NCBI GenBank assembly: GCA_025769875.1
Contig: JAGFNK010000277.1
Span: forward strand, 1 to 64,000
Length of the DNA: 64,000 nucleotides
Direction: 5' to 3'
From: Russula earlei
Taxonomy: Eukaryota; Basidiomycota; Agaricomycetes; Russulales; Russulaceae
In this document: positions 43,370-54,283 of the stretch, one piece after another
How positions within the stretch are numbered: the first letter of the stretch is position 1
Layout: each line of letters starts with the position of its first letter
The notes under the pieces: model-generated
Told to the model about the DNA's origin: nothing
What the model saw: the letters and a program-made list of their open reading frames with translations, nothing else
Databases searched by the model: none
Translations under genes and position numbers: made by a program

Positions 43370-44552
43370 TGTTAAGGCTCCAAAGTGCCTTATATAAGAT
43401 CAATGGTCGCATCTACAAACGCGTCCTACCAATGCAGATATGCTTGAGTCAAGCAAGCAATACTCGTGGAGGGGAAGGAGTGTTAGATCCTTCTAGAGTA
43501 TGACAACAAGATGAGAGGGGCTCTGCAGATGGGGTAGGAGTCAACTGTTTGGGATTGGCAAACTAAGTCGAGCTTAAGGCTCAACTGTTTCTACTGGAGG
43601 CTTTATATAGCCCTACAGGGATAAGGTTCATGCTACTGTAGTACTGGTTGGTGCTATAGAAGCAAAAGGCAGGCTCATAGAAGCGAGGTTGCTTCTATGT
43701 AAAACGATCTCGGTGCTGGAAGCATTAAGTGCTTCCTGTTACCGAGTGGTTTGGGGTCTGGAAGATGCCGGAACACCTGAACTATGGACTGCACCGTTTG
43801 CATTATGCGTGCGTCAGATCTTGATCGTTTATGTTCCTTGATATCACATTCGGAGCACGTTGATCGTATCTTTCAGAAGATGTACTGAAGAAGCAATGAG
43901 TAGCATTGCTTCTGTCCCAGATGTTCCTGTACCGCCACGTACGTCGATTCCTTGATTGGGGAAGCACTTAATGCTTCCAGCACCGAGATCGTTTACATAG
44001 AAGCAACCTCGCTTCTATGAGCCGCCTTTTGCTTCTATAGCACCAACCAGTACTACAGTAGTATGAACCTTATCCCTGTAGGGCTATATAAAGCCTCCAG
44101 TAGAAACAGTTGAGCCTTAAGCTCGACTTAGTTTGCCAATCCCAAACAGTTGACTCCTACCCCGTCTGCAGAGCCCCTCTCATCTTGTTGTCATACTCTA
44201 GAAGGATCTAACACTCCTTCCCCTCCACGAGTATTGCTTGCTTGACTCAAGCATATCTGCATTGGTAGGACGTGTTTATAGACACAACCATTGATCTTAT
44301 TTAAGGCACTTTGGAGCCTTAACACTTCCCCAATCAAGGAATCGACATACGTGGCGGTACAGGAACATCTGGGACAGAAGCAATGCTACTCATTGCTTCT
44401 TCAGTACATCTTCTGAAAGATACGATCAACGCGCTCCGAATGTGATATCAACGAACATAAACAATCAAGATCTGACGCACACATAATGCAAATGATGCAG
44501 TCCATAGTTCAGGTGTTCCGGCATCTTCTGGACCCCAAACCACTCGGTAACA
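43370..44552 (-). repeat. A2 5' LTR, interrupted
   Basis: The LTR is 43370-43736 plus 44330-44552; between them lies an inverted solo LTR of the same family. TATATA is at about 43609-43604 and the self-primer segment at about 43575-43564. The primer-binding site next to the LTR (43369-43358, TAAGTCAAGCTT in the element sense) matches it at 11 of 12 positions. Confidence 0.9.
43737..44324 (+). repeat. Solo LTR family A nested in the A2 LTR
   Basis: TGTTACCGAG...CTTAACA, 588 bp, opposite in sense to its host LTR. CTTCC lies on both sides (43732-43736 and 44325-44329). The pair of LTRs in head-to-head order makes an inverted repeat of several hundred bases. Confidence 0.92.
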
Positions 44553-44832
44553 TTGTCCAGGTAGGCTTGTCCGGTTGCTGATCCGGTCCAAAGAACCAGT
44601 GCTTGTGACAATATGAGTCCTTCACAGCTCAGTGAATTGAATCAGCAGTTCTGGCTTCCTTGCATCCTCATCATCATCTACATCTGCATGAAGAACACTT
44701 TGACTCCTCTTTTTCTTCAAGAACACACGCACACACACATCCAGTCTAATGCCTGTACTTCCAAGACATCAAGCTCATCACCTCCAAGACATCAAGCCTT
44801 GCATCTCAAGTCTTGCTTGCTCCCCTCTCAGT
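44553..44832. other. Short spacer, nothing recognised
   Basis: No gene or repeat seen. The last five bases, TCAGT (44828-44832), also follow the gene-carrying TIR element at 48395-48399. Confidence 0.4.
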
Positions 44833-44834
44833 TA

Positions 44835-45240
44835 CACGACGGGCAGGAAGGGATAAGTCGACTCTGCTTATAGTCAACTCAGTGCATAATAAAAGTAAAA
44901 TATTTCAAGTGCTGAGTAGGCTCTGTTGTGGCCACAAATTATATTACATAAGTAATGACCTTAGTTGAGCACGAAAAATGTGACAAAAAAGGTTAAATAT
45001 GGAGAGTCTACTCATTCTGGCACAACTTTTAGCCAAGCTAGGGTAAATGTTGTGCCAGAATGAGTAGACTCTCCATATTTAACCTTTTTTGTCAAATCTT
45101 TCGTGCTCAACTAAGGTCATTACTTATGTAATATAATTTGTGGCCACAACAGAGCCTACTCAGCACTTGAAATATTTTACTTTTATTGTCCACTGAGTTG
45201 ACTATAAGCAGACTTGACTTATCCCTTCCTGCCCGTCGTG
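44835..45240. mobile_element. Fold-back MITE, 406 bp, TTA target duplication
   Basis: The arms CACGACGGGCAGGAAGGGAT (left) and its inverse at the right end pair over about 195 bases with few mismatches, leaving a spacer of about 20 bases near 45033-45052. TTA is at 44832-44834 and 45241-45243. The size, near-perfect hairpin and 3-bp TTA fit a PIF/Harbinger-type MITE; a TTA-targeting element of another kind is possible. Confidence 0.85.
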
Positions 45241-45566
45241 TTAGTGCCTTCAGGTCTGGTCTGGTCCCAGTTTTTCACACATTTTTGGCATGACCGAGAA
45301 CTGTGACCGGTTTCCCGGCTTGCACAATCTACCAATGACCAGGACCAGGACCGCACATGACTGGTTACACACAGTCTTGACTCAATTGACCAGTTGAGGC
45401 CGGTTGAGACCGAGGCACTGCCTTCACTGCCCTCTCTCATCTTGCCACCTTCCTCCCTCCGTTTACACCCGCCTCCACCTCCACCTCCGCCTCCATCCTC
45501 CCACATATGGGATCCCCTAGTACAATCGCCCCCCCCCCCCTTTTTTTTATTGCTCGTGGATATCTA

Positions 45567-45753
45567 TGGTGGACAAATCTTATAAAAAGCGCGCCCTTGG
45601 TAACTTCTACAAAACATCGCCCACCGGAGGGTCCTCCCACGCCAAGGGCATCGTCCTCGAGAAGGTCGGCGTCGAAGCAGCCCAATACCACCATTCGAAA
45701 GTGCGCTCGCGTTCAACTCATCAAGAACGGGAAGAAGGTCACCGCTTTCCTAC
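45567..45753 (+). pseudogene. Ribosomal protein uS12 (RPS23) exon fragment
   Basis: Reads [36 protein letters not shown], then after a 1-nt shift [19 protein letters not shown] and KKVTAFLP, closely matching the middle of the small-subunit protein that guards decoding accuracy. It is followed by GTACGT, as at a real exon end. The N- and C-terminal parts are absent. It lies in the Pack-type element. Confidence 0.85.
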
Positions 45754-46202
45754 CCGTACGTCTTGCCCCTTGTCGTTGCATGCATTTTAAGGTGGATTCC
45801 TGCTGGCTTGGAAATCACGCGGTGCGCTACTTTCACGCGCTCCCTCCCTCCACGCGCGCCGGGCCAATTCCGACACACGAATTCCTGATGACACACAACT
45901 GTGCTTCCCGCTTGCGCGAAAATCGCTGAGCTGTACGTTTTTTTCGTTTTTTAGTTCTACGTTTTCGTGACTTTCTCTCATCCGGCCAATCCCTACACTC
46001 GAAACCCTGATGGCACGCAACGCGTCTTTTCCCGCGTGAGCGATTTTCACGCAGAGCCGTGTGTGGGTTTTTTTTCTCTTTCTTTCATTTTCACGGCTTT
46101 CTGATTTGCTTTGCAGGCTGCGTTTTCACCACTCGCGTGTTCGTGTTCGTACCGTGCCCACCCACTCGTGCGCCACAGCCCATGTTTGCTATCACCACCT
46201 TC

Positions 46203-47452
46203 TATGGCGAAGACCTCGACGCCACGGCCGGAAGACATCAACGCGACAACCACGCAAGCTTGGCTCGCCGCCCACCTCCATCCGAACGCGGATCACGTTC
46301 CGCCGCTTCACGTAGTCGCTCCCGAGCCCGCTTTCCGAGCTGTGCTGCGCATACGCGTGCGGGAGGACCTCCTCCTGCGGGTGCGGGACTACGGGATCGT
46401 CGACCCACAGGTGTCGTCGCTTGGCGCGCTGGGTGCGAAAGCTGCGCGATGGTGAGCTGAACACGAACATAGCGGACTCGACGGAAGAGGGCATGGTTTG
46501 GTTTATGTGCCTCGCGGACGTGGACATGGACGCGGACGATGATGGGCCATAGTTCGAGCCGGAGTTCGTCACGACTGCCGAGAACGACAAGAACGTGTCG
46601 AACTTGTTGCGCGACGCTGAAAGCCCACCGCTCGAAACGCGATTCTTCTGGCGAACGTTTGATGGAAGCAGCCACGGGCGGGTGGACGATGGTGAAGGTG
46701 GAAACCCTGGCTCGCTCGGTGTCTGCAACGAGGGGCTGGTGGGTGTCGACGTAGGTGATGATGTGAGAGACAGCGACCGTGCGCCATCTGTGCCATCCAA
46801 CTTCATCCTCCTTCGCTCGCGTTCGCGTTCAAGATTCAGAAAGCGGATATATCTGCGCCGTCATCTGCCATCACAGCAAAGGCAGTACAGGCTACTACAC
46901 CTCCATCCAGGGTTGCGAACTCAACACGGAAGAAAGGGCGCGGTCTTATTCTTACTTCTTTCACTTCAGCGCCCTCTAGTCACACCTCACAATCGCTCAT
47001 CCAGTCGTCCCCTTCGACTCCAAGCTTCCAGGCGAGCCACGATACACTGCCGGCCGTCGAAGTCTGCGCGTGGACGCAAGTACTTCTCTCTTCGTGGTGC
47101 TCTCCGCGGTCCGCGGCTCAGCTTGTCCTCTGAATTGTCCTCCGATGATGCCGCACCAGTTGCTACTCCGCCATCACCTTTTGACCTCGCAATGCAACAA
47201 GCTACCCAGGGACATGGAAATGACTCTATGAGCATACGCAGCATGTTTTCAATCCGCAGTAACAAGAGCGGAAAGAGTGATAGTATCCCTGGTTCACTGC
47301 GCCTTTCTCCTCGGTACGGTGTTGCAAGGGCGAGCTCCTTCACTGAGCGCCTGCTTAACAGAGCATCAAAGACGAAATCCATGTTGGACGATCCTGGTAG
47401 GCCGCACATCTCAAAAGAACTCATCTGCCATTTTCATTCCCAGATGATGTAG
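46203..47452 (+). pseudogene. Unassigned coding-like pieces inside the Pack-type element
   Basis: 46203-46455 opens MAKTSTPRPEDINATTTQAW and runs as one frame. Another frame runs 46595-47452 and includes the Ser-rich text GNDSMSIRSMFSIRSNKSGK. Both strands are open over parts of it (46192-46806 on the minus strand), so which is real is unclear. I recognise no domain. Probably fragments of one or two host genes. Confidence 0.3.
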
Positions 47453-47939
47453 GTATTCGGAGCTGCCCAGCCGCAATATACTCCCCGTCTCCGAATACTT
47501 TCGTGAAAAAAAAGTCGCTATTAGCTGCAGGCCGATGGTTCACCAAACGTCCAGGGAACGCGAGACCCAGCCATTTTCAAAAAACTTGTTGCATCACGAT
47601 AGAGATGCTCAACGTACGGCGGGATACTTCATTTCCCGTAAACCAATCAACGACCACACCATTCGTAGGTGTTTTATCATCCCACCCTTCTTCTGGGTCA
47701 TGCTCCGTGGCTAGTTTTTCCGTCCTTTTGCGATGAGAGCCACCGCGTTTACTCTTGTGTGCAATGCCGAATGGCTTGGTGGGATTCTTAGGGATCCGCA
47801 CGATCTCTTTGATCGTTGGCACGTAAGTTCTCTTGCCTGTGTCACGTCTTCCGTATACCACCTTCTCGCACCGCCACCACTCAAGTGGCTCATCGTAATC
47901 GCTTCCCTCTTCGGAGACCGGTTGCACTCGCCGGGGATA
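47436..47939 (-). pseudogene. CENP-C/Mif2 fragment
   Basis: The minus strand reads DYDEPLEWWRCEKVVYGRR, the CENP-C signature, then YVPTIKEIVRIPK, PEEGWDDKTPTNGVVVDW and TGNEVSRR. After an intron-like gap it reads NSDFFFTKVFGDGEYIAAGQ, the start of the cupin dimerisation domain, and then ends. In a whole gene this protein anchors the kinetochore to centromeric nucleosomes. The N-terminal part and most of the cupin are missing, so this is a captured piece in the Pack-type element. Confidence 0.75.
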
Positions 47940-48394
47940 CCGCCAAGCAATCAGCTAGATGGTTAAGCCATAGCCAAGAGACTCTTACATTTTTCCCACA
48001 AGTTCCCAATGAGAATCTTCACGGAATCAGTAGGTCGGCACTTGTACACGTGGAACATGGTCCCCTCTAAAATGCAAAGCGTGCGCCACCACTTTCAGTC
48101 GCGCGCTTGCACACCGGGCACAGAAAACTCCATCTTGCGCGTGCGCGTGCAAGTAAATACTGTATGATGTTTGTTAGATGTTGGCAAACTACTACACTGG
48201 TGAACCAAAACTTCAGTTAAGAACCGGTTGTGACCGGTTTCACGAGTTATGATGAATAACAAGATGAGGTTGAACCGGGAACCGATGACAACGTGAGGCT
48301 GTAAAACAGTGACTGAAGGTCCGGTCACCTCGGTTGAGGTTCGGTCCGGTTTCAGTCCGTTTTTCGCTCACAAGGACCGGACCTGAAGGCACTA

Positions 48395-49264
48395 TCAGTT
48401 TCTTCCCTGTCCGTACCCGCACTCGTGTTAAGTCACACGACTCCGCGTGCCTGTGGTGGCGCGCTACAATCGGGTTCAGCACCTCTTCCCAGTTGTCATC
48501 TGCGGGACCTTGGACAAGGGTTGAAGGATCTCATGGGAGCTTGCTGAGTAGATTTCCCACTGTCGCCAGAGGAGTTTCACTTGGTATTCACTCGATTGCT
48601 ATGCAGAGTTGGGAGAGCAGCCCTGATGCTATCATGCATGCATCTGCCTCGTCCGTTGTCGGATTGGACCTTGGCATGACTTGTTGAGAAAATGATGCTT
48701 GAGACCTTCTCAAGACAAGTCCAAACTGTTTTTTCGGCCTCCGGCCGGACCCCCCCCCCCTACCCAAGGTTCGGGATTCCGGTTCCGCCACCCCCTTGCC
48801 TTGGAGAGTCAGTTTTTTACCATTCCATCGGTCCACGTCGGATTGGGTCACCTGATGTCAACGCATTTCTCATTGGGATGCATCACTACTTGCATGCCGC
48901 CTCCCCAAGTCCATATGTTTTTTTTTCTTTTGGAAACCTTAAATGTCAGCTGACAGAATTGCTGTGCTCGTCACGTATCTTTTTGCGCCAACTGCGCAGG
49001 TTGGCGCAACTATAAGATTTCGAGGCTCAGCGCAGGTACTTAAAGTCTCGCGGGTCGACTCTGCCAGACGCCCCAAGCCCCAACGCCTTCTCTTCTTACC
49101 CATCCCTTCCTCCATCCCTCTTCTTGAGAGCGTCCCCTACCTACTTGACCTAGCTGAACCCCTGGAACCCTAAGCCCAACCAAATAAGCACCGACGTATC
49201 ATCACCAGTCTTCGTCTTATCAACTGTGCTCCTCATTCGGATCACCTTCCAACCTCTCATCAAT
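48395..49264. other. Spacer and promoter region of the hydrolase gene
   Basis: No gene recognised. The last 300 bases likely hold the promoter and 5' UTR of the gene at 49265, with the palindrome at 48983-49009 and TATAAG at 49011-49016. Confidence 0.4.
48983..49009. promoter_or_regulatory. Perfect 10-bp palindrome before a TATA-like box
   Basis: TTGCGCCAAC, a 7-base loop, then GTTGGCGCAA, followed within two bases by TATAAG. The TTGGCGC core resembles E2F-type sites, which is only a resemblance. It lies about 255 bp upstream of the ATG of the hydrolase. Confidence 0.4.
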
Positions 49265-50694
49265 ATGGGTGGCGCCGTCGTTTCCAAAGTTCCATTTTAT
49301 ACCGTCCGCATACGAAACATTCCCTCGAGCACTGATAGAAGTAGCCTCTTGGAGTCACTGGGCTGCCCTCAGGACACCGTCCTATCGCTTGAAGTTGGTC
49401 CCTATAACTTTACCAAGATGACTGCAACCGTCACAGTACAGGGCACACATAAGGTAGATGAGTTGCTGAAGCTTAATAACACAAGTCTGGGAGGCTCTTC
49501 CCGTGTGGAATCCAGGGTCTTAGTAGACACTCGATTCGACGGATTCACAGTAGTTGCCGGCGGTACTAATGGCAATTTAGAGTAGGTTTATGGAATTATT
49601 TCATCTCTAGATAAAGCTGAAGGTGATGTAACAACAGCATTATCGCGATTCATGGCTTAAACGGACATGCGTTCAGCAGTTGGGCAGTGAATGATGTCAT
49701 GTGGCTTCGCGATCTTTTGCCCAAGCGAGTACCGAACGTTCGGGTGCTGTTGTACGGATATAACGCGAATTACGTCGAGGATCCTTTCATGTTCCGGATC
49801 AACAAGTATGCCAGACTCTTCCTTCAGTCCCTGAAAGCCTTGGCGGACATCGTAAGGGCGACTTTTCATTTCTCAACTGTTCCCGTTTGTTCAGTTGTCA
49901 CCTTCAGAGAAGCCGTCGTGTGATTTTCATCTGTCATAGCTTTGGAGGATTGGTGCTAAAACGGGTGTGTACAACATTGGCCAAACGATTTGAGTGATGC
50001 TTATTTCATTTCAGGCGTTAATGGACATAGCGGAAAACCCATTTGAATATTCAGCCCTACAGCACGTCGGGCTAGGAGTCGTTTTCCTAGCAACACCGCA
50101 TAGAAGCAGCGAGTACACTAGTAATGATATAGCTAGTATTCTTGTCAACATTGCCAAAATCTCGTCCGGTGTCAAGGGACTCAACTCACGCAGGGCGGAG
50201 CAACTATCGCGTTCTCTTCAGTGGGATTCAAAGGAGGTGATGGACATGGCCCGAAGCTTCAGGTTTCATTATTGCCGAGAATCCCAACTGCAGTTTGCAA
50301 ACTTCTGTGAGCAGTTGCCGATGAAACTGTCCAAGGCACGTCTTAGAGTATCTTAGCTTGGATGCACGTTTTGACTGAGTTTGGGAATTAATTAATCTTT
50401 CTTGAAACAGACCATTGATGGACTGGTGAGATTTGAATAATTCGCGGGCCACAGAACATCAGCCAATCGTTTCTCTAGGTCGTCAATCCATACTCTGCAA
50501 CTCTTGAGGTCCTCCATGCACGGAAATTTTCCATTTCTAACCGCGATCATGTGACCATTGCTAAATATGCTGATCCAAACGAGGAGGCGTTCAACCTACT
50601 TGTTGGCGAGTTGACGAGGATGGTCATATTCGCGAGAGAACGTGGGATACTAGTAATTCCAAGACTTCTGTTGCTCACCCCCCCCTCCTTCTAA
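49265..50694 (+). CDS. SesB/SERAC1-like alpha/beta hydrolase (lipase-like)
   Basis: Six exons, 49265-49581, 49638-49851, 49908-49964, 50015-50335, 50411-50425 and 50479-50694, join to 379 codons plus stop. Residues 1-105 (MGGAVVSKVPFYTVRIRNIP...) are a leader I cannot assign. The hydrolase part reads IIAIHGLNGHAFSSWA, VRVLLYGYNANYVEDP, VIFICHSFGGLVLKR with the Ser nucleophile, VVFLATPHRSSEYTSN, and at the end NRDHVTIAKYADPNEEAF, as in SERAC1 and the fungal SesB group. SesB-type domains serve as N-terminal effectors of fungal NLRs; here it is free-standing with no NACHT attached. The fourth intron starts with GC (AAG|GCACGT). A 15-nt exon 5 is needed to keep the match. No lesion is seen. Confidence 0.85.
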
Positions 50695-51530
50695 ATGTGG
50701 TAATTTCACATCATGTGTTAGATCACATGTTCACTCAAGAAATGTATTTTCTCATGAATATCAAGTACGGCACCATTTTGTGTCACACGAGGCTTCCAGC
50801 TCTTCCAGAATAGCTTCAACCTTTGATTCAAACATGCTTCCCTTCAAACCACACCACATCATGAAGTACCCAATGAATGCTAAAAAGCCTTCAAGTCCAT
50901 ATTGACCCTGTTGCATCATGCCCTTTGCTGTGGCATGCATTGCATCCTCTCCCCACCCAAATGCTCTCTTCATTGTGTAAGGTGTGTGAGCCCACTGGTC
51001 AGTGCAGGTGCACCACATGACCACACCATGCATCCTCCATTTGCCTTTCATTGCCTTTCCCCCCTTTCCTCCAACTGTGGTCACTCCTTCCCTCTCCTTC
51101 CCTTTCCATCTTGCACACTCCTCTTGATGTTATCCCCTTGCATTCCCCACTCTGCACCCAAGAACTGCAACAATGGCTCAAGTCAATCACTGTTGATGTC
51201 ACTCACCTTGCTGCCCAACTCCTCACACTCTCTCACCTACATCTATCCCCTGCACCACTAGGCTCCTTTATCCACACATTCTTCCCCCTTTGGCATTATG
51301 TTCTTGCCCCTCTGACCAACTCTCAAGCATCATCCTCACCCCCACCACACATCAATGCACAGACCCAGATGACACACATGCATTGTCATCATCACCTCAC
51401 CCAAGGGCTTGCTGCCCATAGCATGTCACCCCTACATCATCGCCACACCGCCTTGCACTCTTGGACATTGCAGTAGGAAGAATAGGACTTTAGTATAGAT
51501 TGTCTTCCAGTTTGTCTTTGGTACAGTATT
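50695..51530. other. CpG-poor DNA, nothing recognised
   Basis: From about 50750 the base use changes: CG dinucleotides become rare while TG and CA are common. Open frames here have no family I know. Confidence 0.35.
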
Positions 51531-52226
51531 TACTGTCATTTTCATGTGACCTTGCACTTGCCATTTTTGGATATCATTTTGAGTGCAAAATTAAAACTGC
51601 TATATCTCAACAGTTTCTTAACAGATTGCCTTGAAACTTTGACAGTAGAACCTTATATACTGTATCTAGGTGCAGCTAGAATATGGGAGTCTAATATTCA
51701 GCTCTTGACATGTCAATTTTCAGGTGCTGACAGGAGTGCAAAACTTTGAATTGCCATATCTCAACTGTTTCTCAATTGATTTACTTGAAACCTTGACAGT
51801 GGGATCTCATGTACTGTATCTAGGTGCAGCCCAAGAGTTGGGTTCTAATTCTCAGTCCTTGAAGTTTCAATTTTTGGGTGCAATCTGAGTGTGAAAATTT
51901 GAACTGCCATATCTCAACTGTTTCTCAATAAATTACTTAAAACTTGGACAGTAGAATGTTATATACTGTGTCTAGGTGTAACTAAAATATGGGAGTCTAA
52001 TATTTAGTTCTTGAAGTTTCAATTTTTGGGTGCCAATCTGTATGCAAAATTTCAAACTGCCATATCTCAACCATTTCTCAATGGATTGCCCTGAAACTTG
52101 GACAGTAGAACCTCATGTACTGTATCTAGATGCATCCAAGTAATGGGTTTCACTTGTTGAATTCTCATGTTTTGGGGTGCTGACCCAGCATGATAAGATT
52201 ACACTATCCCTATACAGCTGAACATG
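51531..52226. repeat. Array of ~153-bp repeats, copy 1
   Basis: Units begin near 51597, 51749, 51903 and 52057 with CTGCCATATCTCAACTGTTT-like text, then a GAAACTTTGACAGT-like block, TACTGTATCTAGGTGCAGC and a TTTCAATTTTTGGGTGC-like block. A second copy of the array, in the same direction, lies at 57633-58311. No coding frame is kept. Confidence 0.8.
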
Positions 52227-52404
52227 CATGTGGATGGATGTGTTACAGCTTCCTCTGTTAGCCAGGTTTGTCTTTGTGCTCCATGAACTGCAAGCTGACC
52301 ATTGTGTAGGCTATTTTTTACAACTCATCCTCTTACTCCCCAACATCATCGCACTCACAATAATCATTGTTGCACATCCTCCATGCCTGCAAAGGCAGCA
52401 CTGA

Positions 52405-54190
52405 ATGGCTGGCAAACATCCAAGGAGTCCAAAACCCCATGGGCTTGATGTACATGGCAATGTCTCAAATTTATCCTGGTTGATTGATGGAAACCCATCC
52501 AGTGCCAACACCCATGATGCAGTTGTCCCTTATAGTCACCATCTCACCTTTGCCACTCCCTACACCTACATGCCATTTATTTTTACCATCATACTGTTGA
52601 GCACACTTCTCACCTTTCCCCTCCTGTACCTGGATCCTCTTCACCCATTGTTCCTCATAGGCAGCCTCACCTCATTTGCCTTCTCCCACCCTCTCATACA
52701 AGACACACTTGCATGACTCCTTGAGGCCCTGTGTCATGAACCATTTCCTGGAGAGGGCCCTTGAAGGACCCTTCCTTATAAGAGGAAACCCAACCTCTAT
52801 GGTGTCACCCTGTTTACATGGACAAAAGGGGTGAGTAGAGGTGTCCACAATATTGTGCACGCATTGTTTCACAAGTGATTCTCAGCACAATCAACATACA
52901 GCAAGCCCCACTTAATGGCAACCCTTTTAGCAATAAAGGACAGTATTATAGCCTCCCTAAGGACCCTTTAGGATGACTCTAAGTGCTCTACAATAAGCAC
53001 TAACACAATACTAAAGACCCTACAACGCGTTATTAGACTAACTCTAATAACCATAGAATAAACTATAAAGCGATACTAAGGACCTTAATAGAAGTATTAG
53101 GGTCAACTCTAAGGACCCTAATATAAGGGGCCTTAGAGGCAACTGTATTCCCTGAACCAAACTAGAAGTCCTCAAATGACTGGCCCTAAACTAACTACAG
53201 CAAATGAATCAGGTGCTTTGCACATGTACTAAAGCAGTGAACACGTGGACAGTAAAGGCTCTTACTCATCAATAGAGGCCTTCTTACTCAGCAGCTTACT
53301 GAGCATGACTGAGCATGCTCAGCAAGTGTACTCTGATTTCTTACTCATCCATCTATTGTGCTTGATAACAAGGTTATGACTTGTTCCCTATTTAGCAGCT
53401 CTCTTGTAGTATATAAGCACTCAATAAAGTAGTGGACAGTCTTCAGACTGTCCATTTGTTTACAGAACTCTCCATCCCTGGGATACTCCTTTAAGGACCA
53501 TCCCCTTGTGACTATCCTTGTTTCTCCTCTGCATACCTGCTCAACTCTACCAGTGACCATACCTCTTTGGTATTTGGTACTGCTTTGGACTCTACTTCTT
53601 GCCCACACCATCTTGGACGTCTATCAACTTGTCTTTGAGCTCACCCCTCACTCTTGAACTGGATTGTTCAACAGTGAGTCATGACACCCTGCCACTCTGC
53701 TGCTGGTGTGCATGCCTCACATGCCTAATTGATGACAACAGGCTCAAGGACCACTTCCAGGGTGAGCTCCACAAAGTGGAACTATTCAAGAATGAATGCT
53801 TGGCCCCAGGCAGGGAAGGGGAAGCAAGGCTAACCTCAAAATGGGTGAGTGTGTCACATGGATGCATGGATGGGATGGCTGCAGTGGCAGTGGTGCTGTG
53901 GGGTCTGTGGTCACCTTTCTTTGTGCCCATCATGCTGTCTGCTCACATGATAACAGCAGCAATCTCACATTCCTGCTTGAACCTGGTTGGGCATTTGATG
54001 AGACCAAAGACTGGTGGGCCAACACTGAATCCAAGTGGTGTGAAGTCAGTGCAGATAATTGTGAGCTTTCTTTCTTTTTTTTTGTCATCAATAAACCAGT
54101 TTGTTCATGCTTTCATGACTCCCAGTAAGATGGGTGTATACAAATGACACATGGCTTGAGCTGCACACTTTGCCAGTCCACCCATCTTAG
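52405..54190 (+). pseudogene. Peroxin with dysferlin-type domain (Pex24/Pex30-like), broken
   Basis: The first part reads YTYMPFIFTIILLSTLLTFP, then PLHPLFLIGSLTSFAFSHPL, a hydrophobic double span, and a TGA at about 52714 where CGA is expected. A solo LTR then splits it (52732-53686). After it come fragments in shifting frames, LIDDNRLKDHFQGELHKVEL, then SSNLTFLLEPGWAFDETKDW, and after a GT-AG intron RWVYTNDTWLELH with a stop at 54188-54190. W-rich blocks ending in WVYTND are typical of DysF domains in peroxisomal membrane peroxins. The N-terminal part is not identified. Confidence 0.5.
52732..53686. repeat. Solo LTR, family D (opposite in direction to 39558-40519)
   Basis: TGTCATGAACCATTTCCTGG...GAGTCATGACA, 955 bp, with CCCTG on both sides (52727-52731 and 53687-53691). 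It is the inverse of the copy at 39558-40519 and diverged from it mainly by transitions. Confidence 0.9.
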
Positions 54191-54283
54191 TGCTTCTCTC
54201 AATCAAGGGAACTACAATGGCCTCCATCAAGAGCAACATTCATCTCCCCACTGCTGACTTTCCTTGAAAACAATGCTGACGTT

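Larger units (their letters stand above)
34311..44552 (-). mobile_element. Element A2: full-length Ty3/Gypsy, family A, old and damaged
   Basis: Minus-strand order: 5' LTR (44552-43370, itself interrupted), small ORF, gag, pol in pieces, chromodomain, C-terminal extension, polypurine tract GGAGGGGTAA, and 3' LTR (34931-34311). The two LTRs differ at many sites, mostly transitions, so the insertion is old. Pol has many stops. Two later solo LTRs sit in it (39558-40519 and 43737-44324). The flanks do not show a shared 5-bp duplication (CTCCT at left, TTGTC at right), so one end has been rearranged. Confidence 0.9.
44833..48394. mobile_element. TIR element carrying host gene fragments (Pack-type)
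   Basis: The left end TAGTGCCTTCAGGTC is read across a later MITE (TA at 44833-44834, the rest from 45244); the right end is its inverse, GACCTGAAGGCACTA, at 48380-48394. TCAGT flanks both ends. Past the first 19 or so bases the ends share only GGTC/CCGGTT motifs. Inside are pieces of uS12/RPS23 and CENP-C, a Ser-rich frame and intron-like repeat modules, on both strands. No transposase is seen. The fragments are broken, so they are captured pieces and not genes in place. Confidence 0.65.

Noticed and set aside
34306..44557. Target duplication of A2
   Set aside because: CTCCT on the left and TTGTC on the right do not match, so no duplication can be claimed.
45244..48392. Tc1/mariner origin of the gene-carrying element, from TA at both ends
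   Set aside because: TA is compatible, but TCAGT outside TAGTGCC fits the two ends better, and with no transposase the superfamily cannot be set.
53599..54147. 182-codon open frame across the end of a family D LTR
   Set aside because: It starts inside the LTR and its frame does not follow the dysferlin-type text, which lies in another frame.
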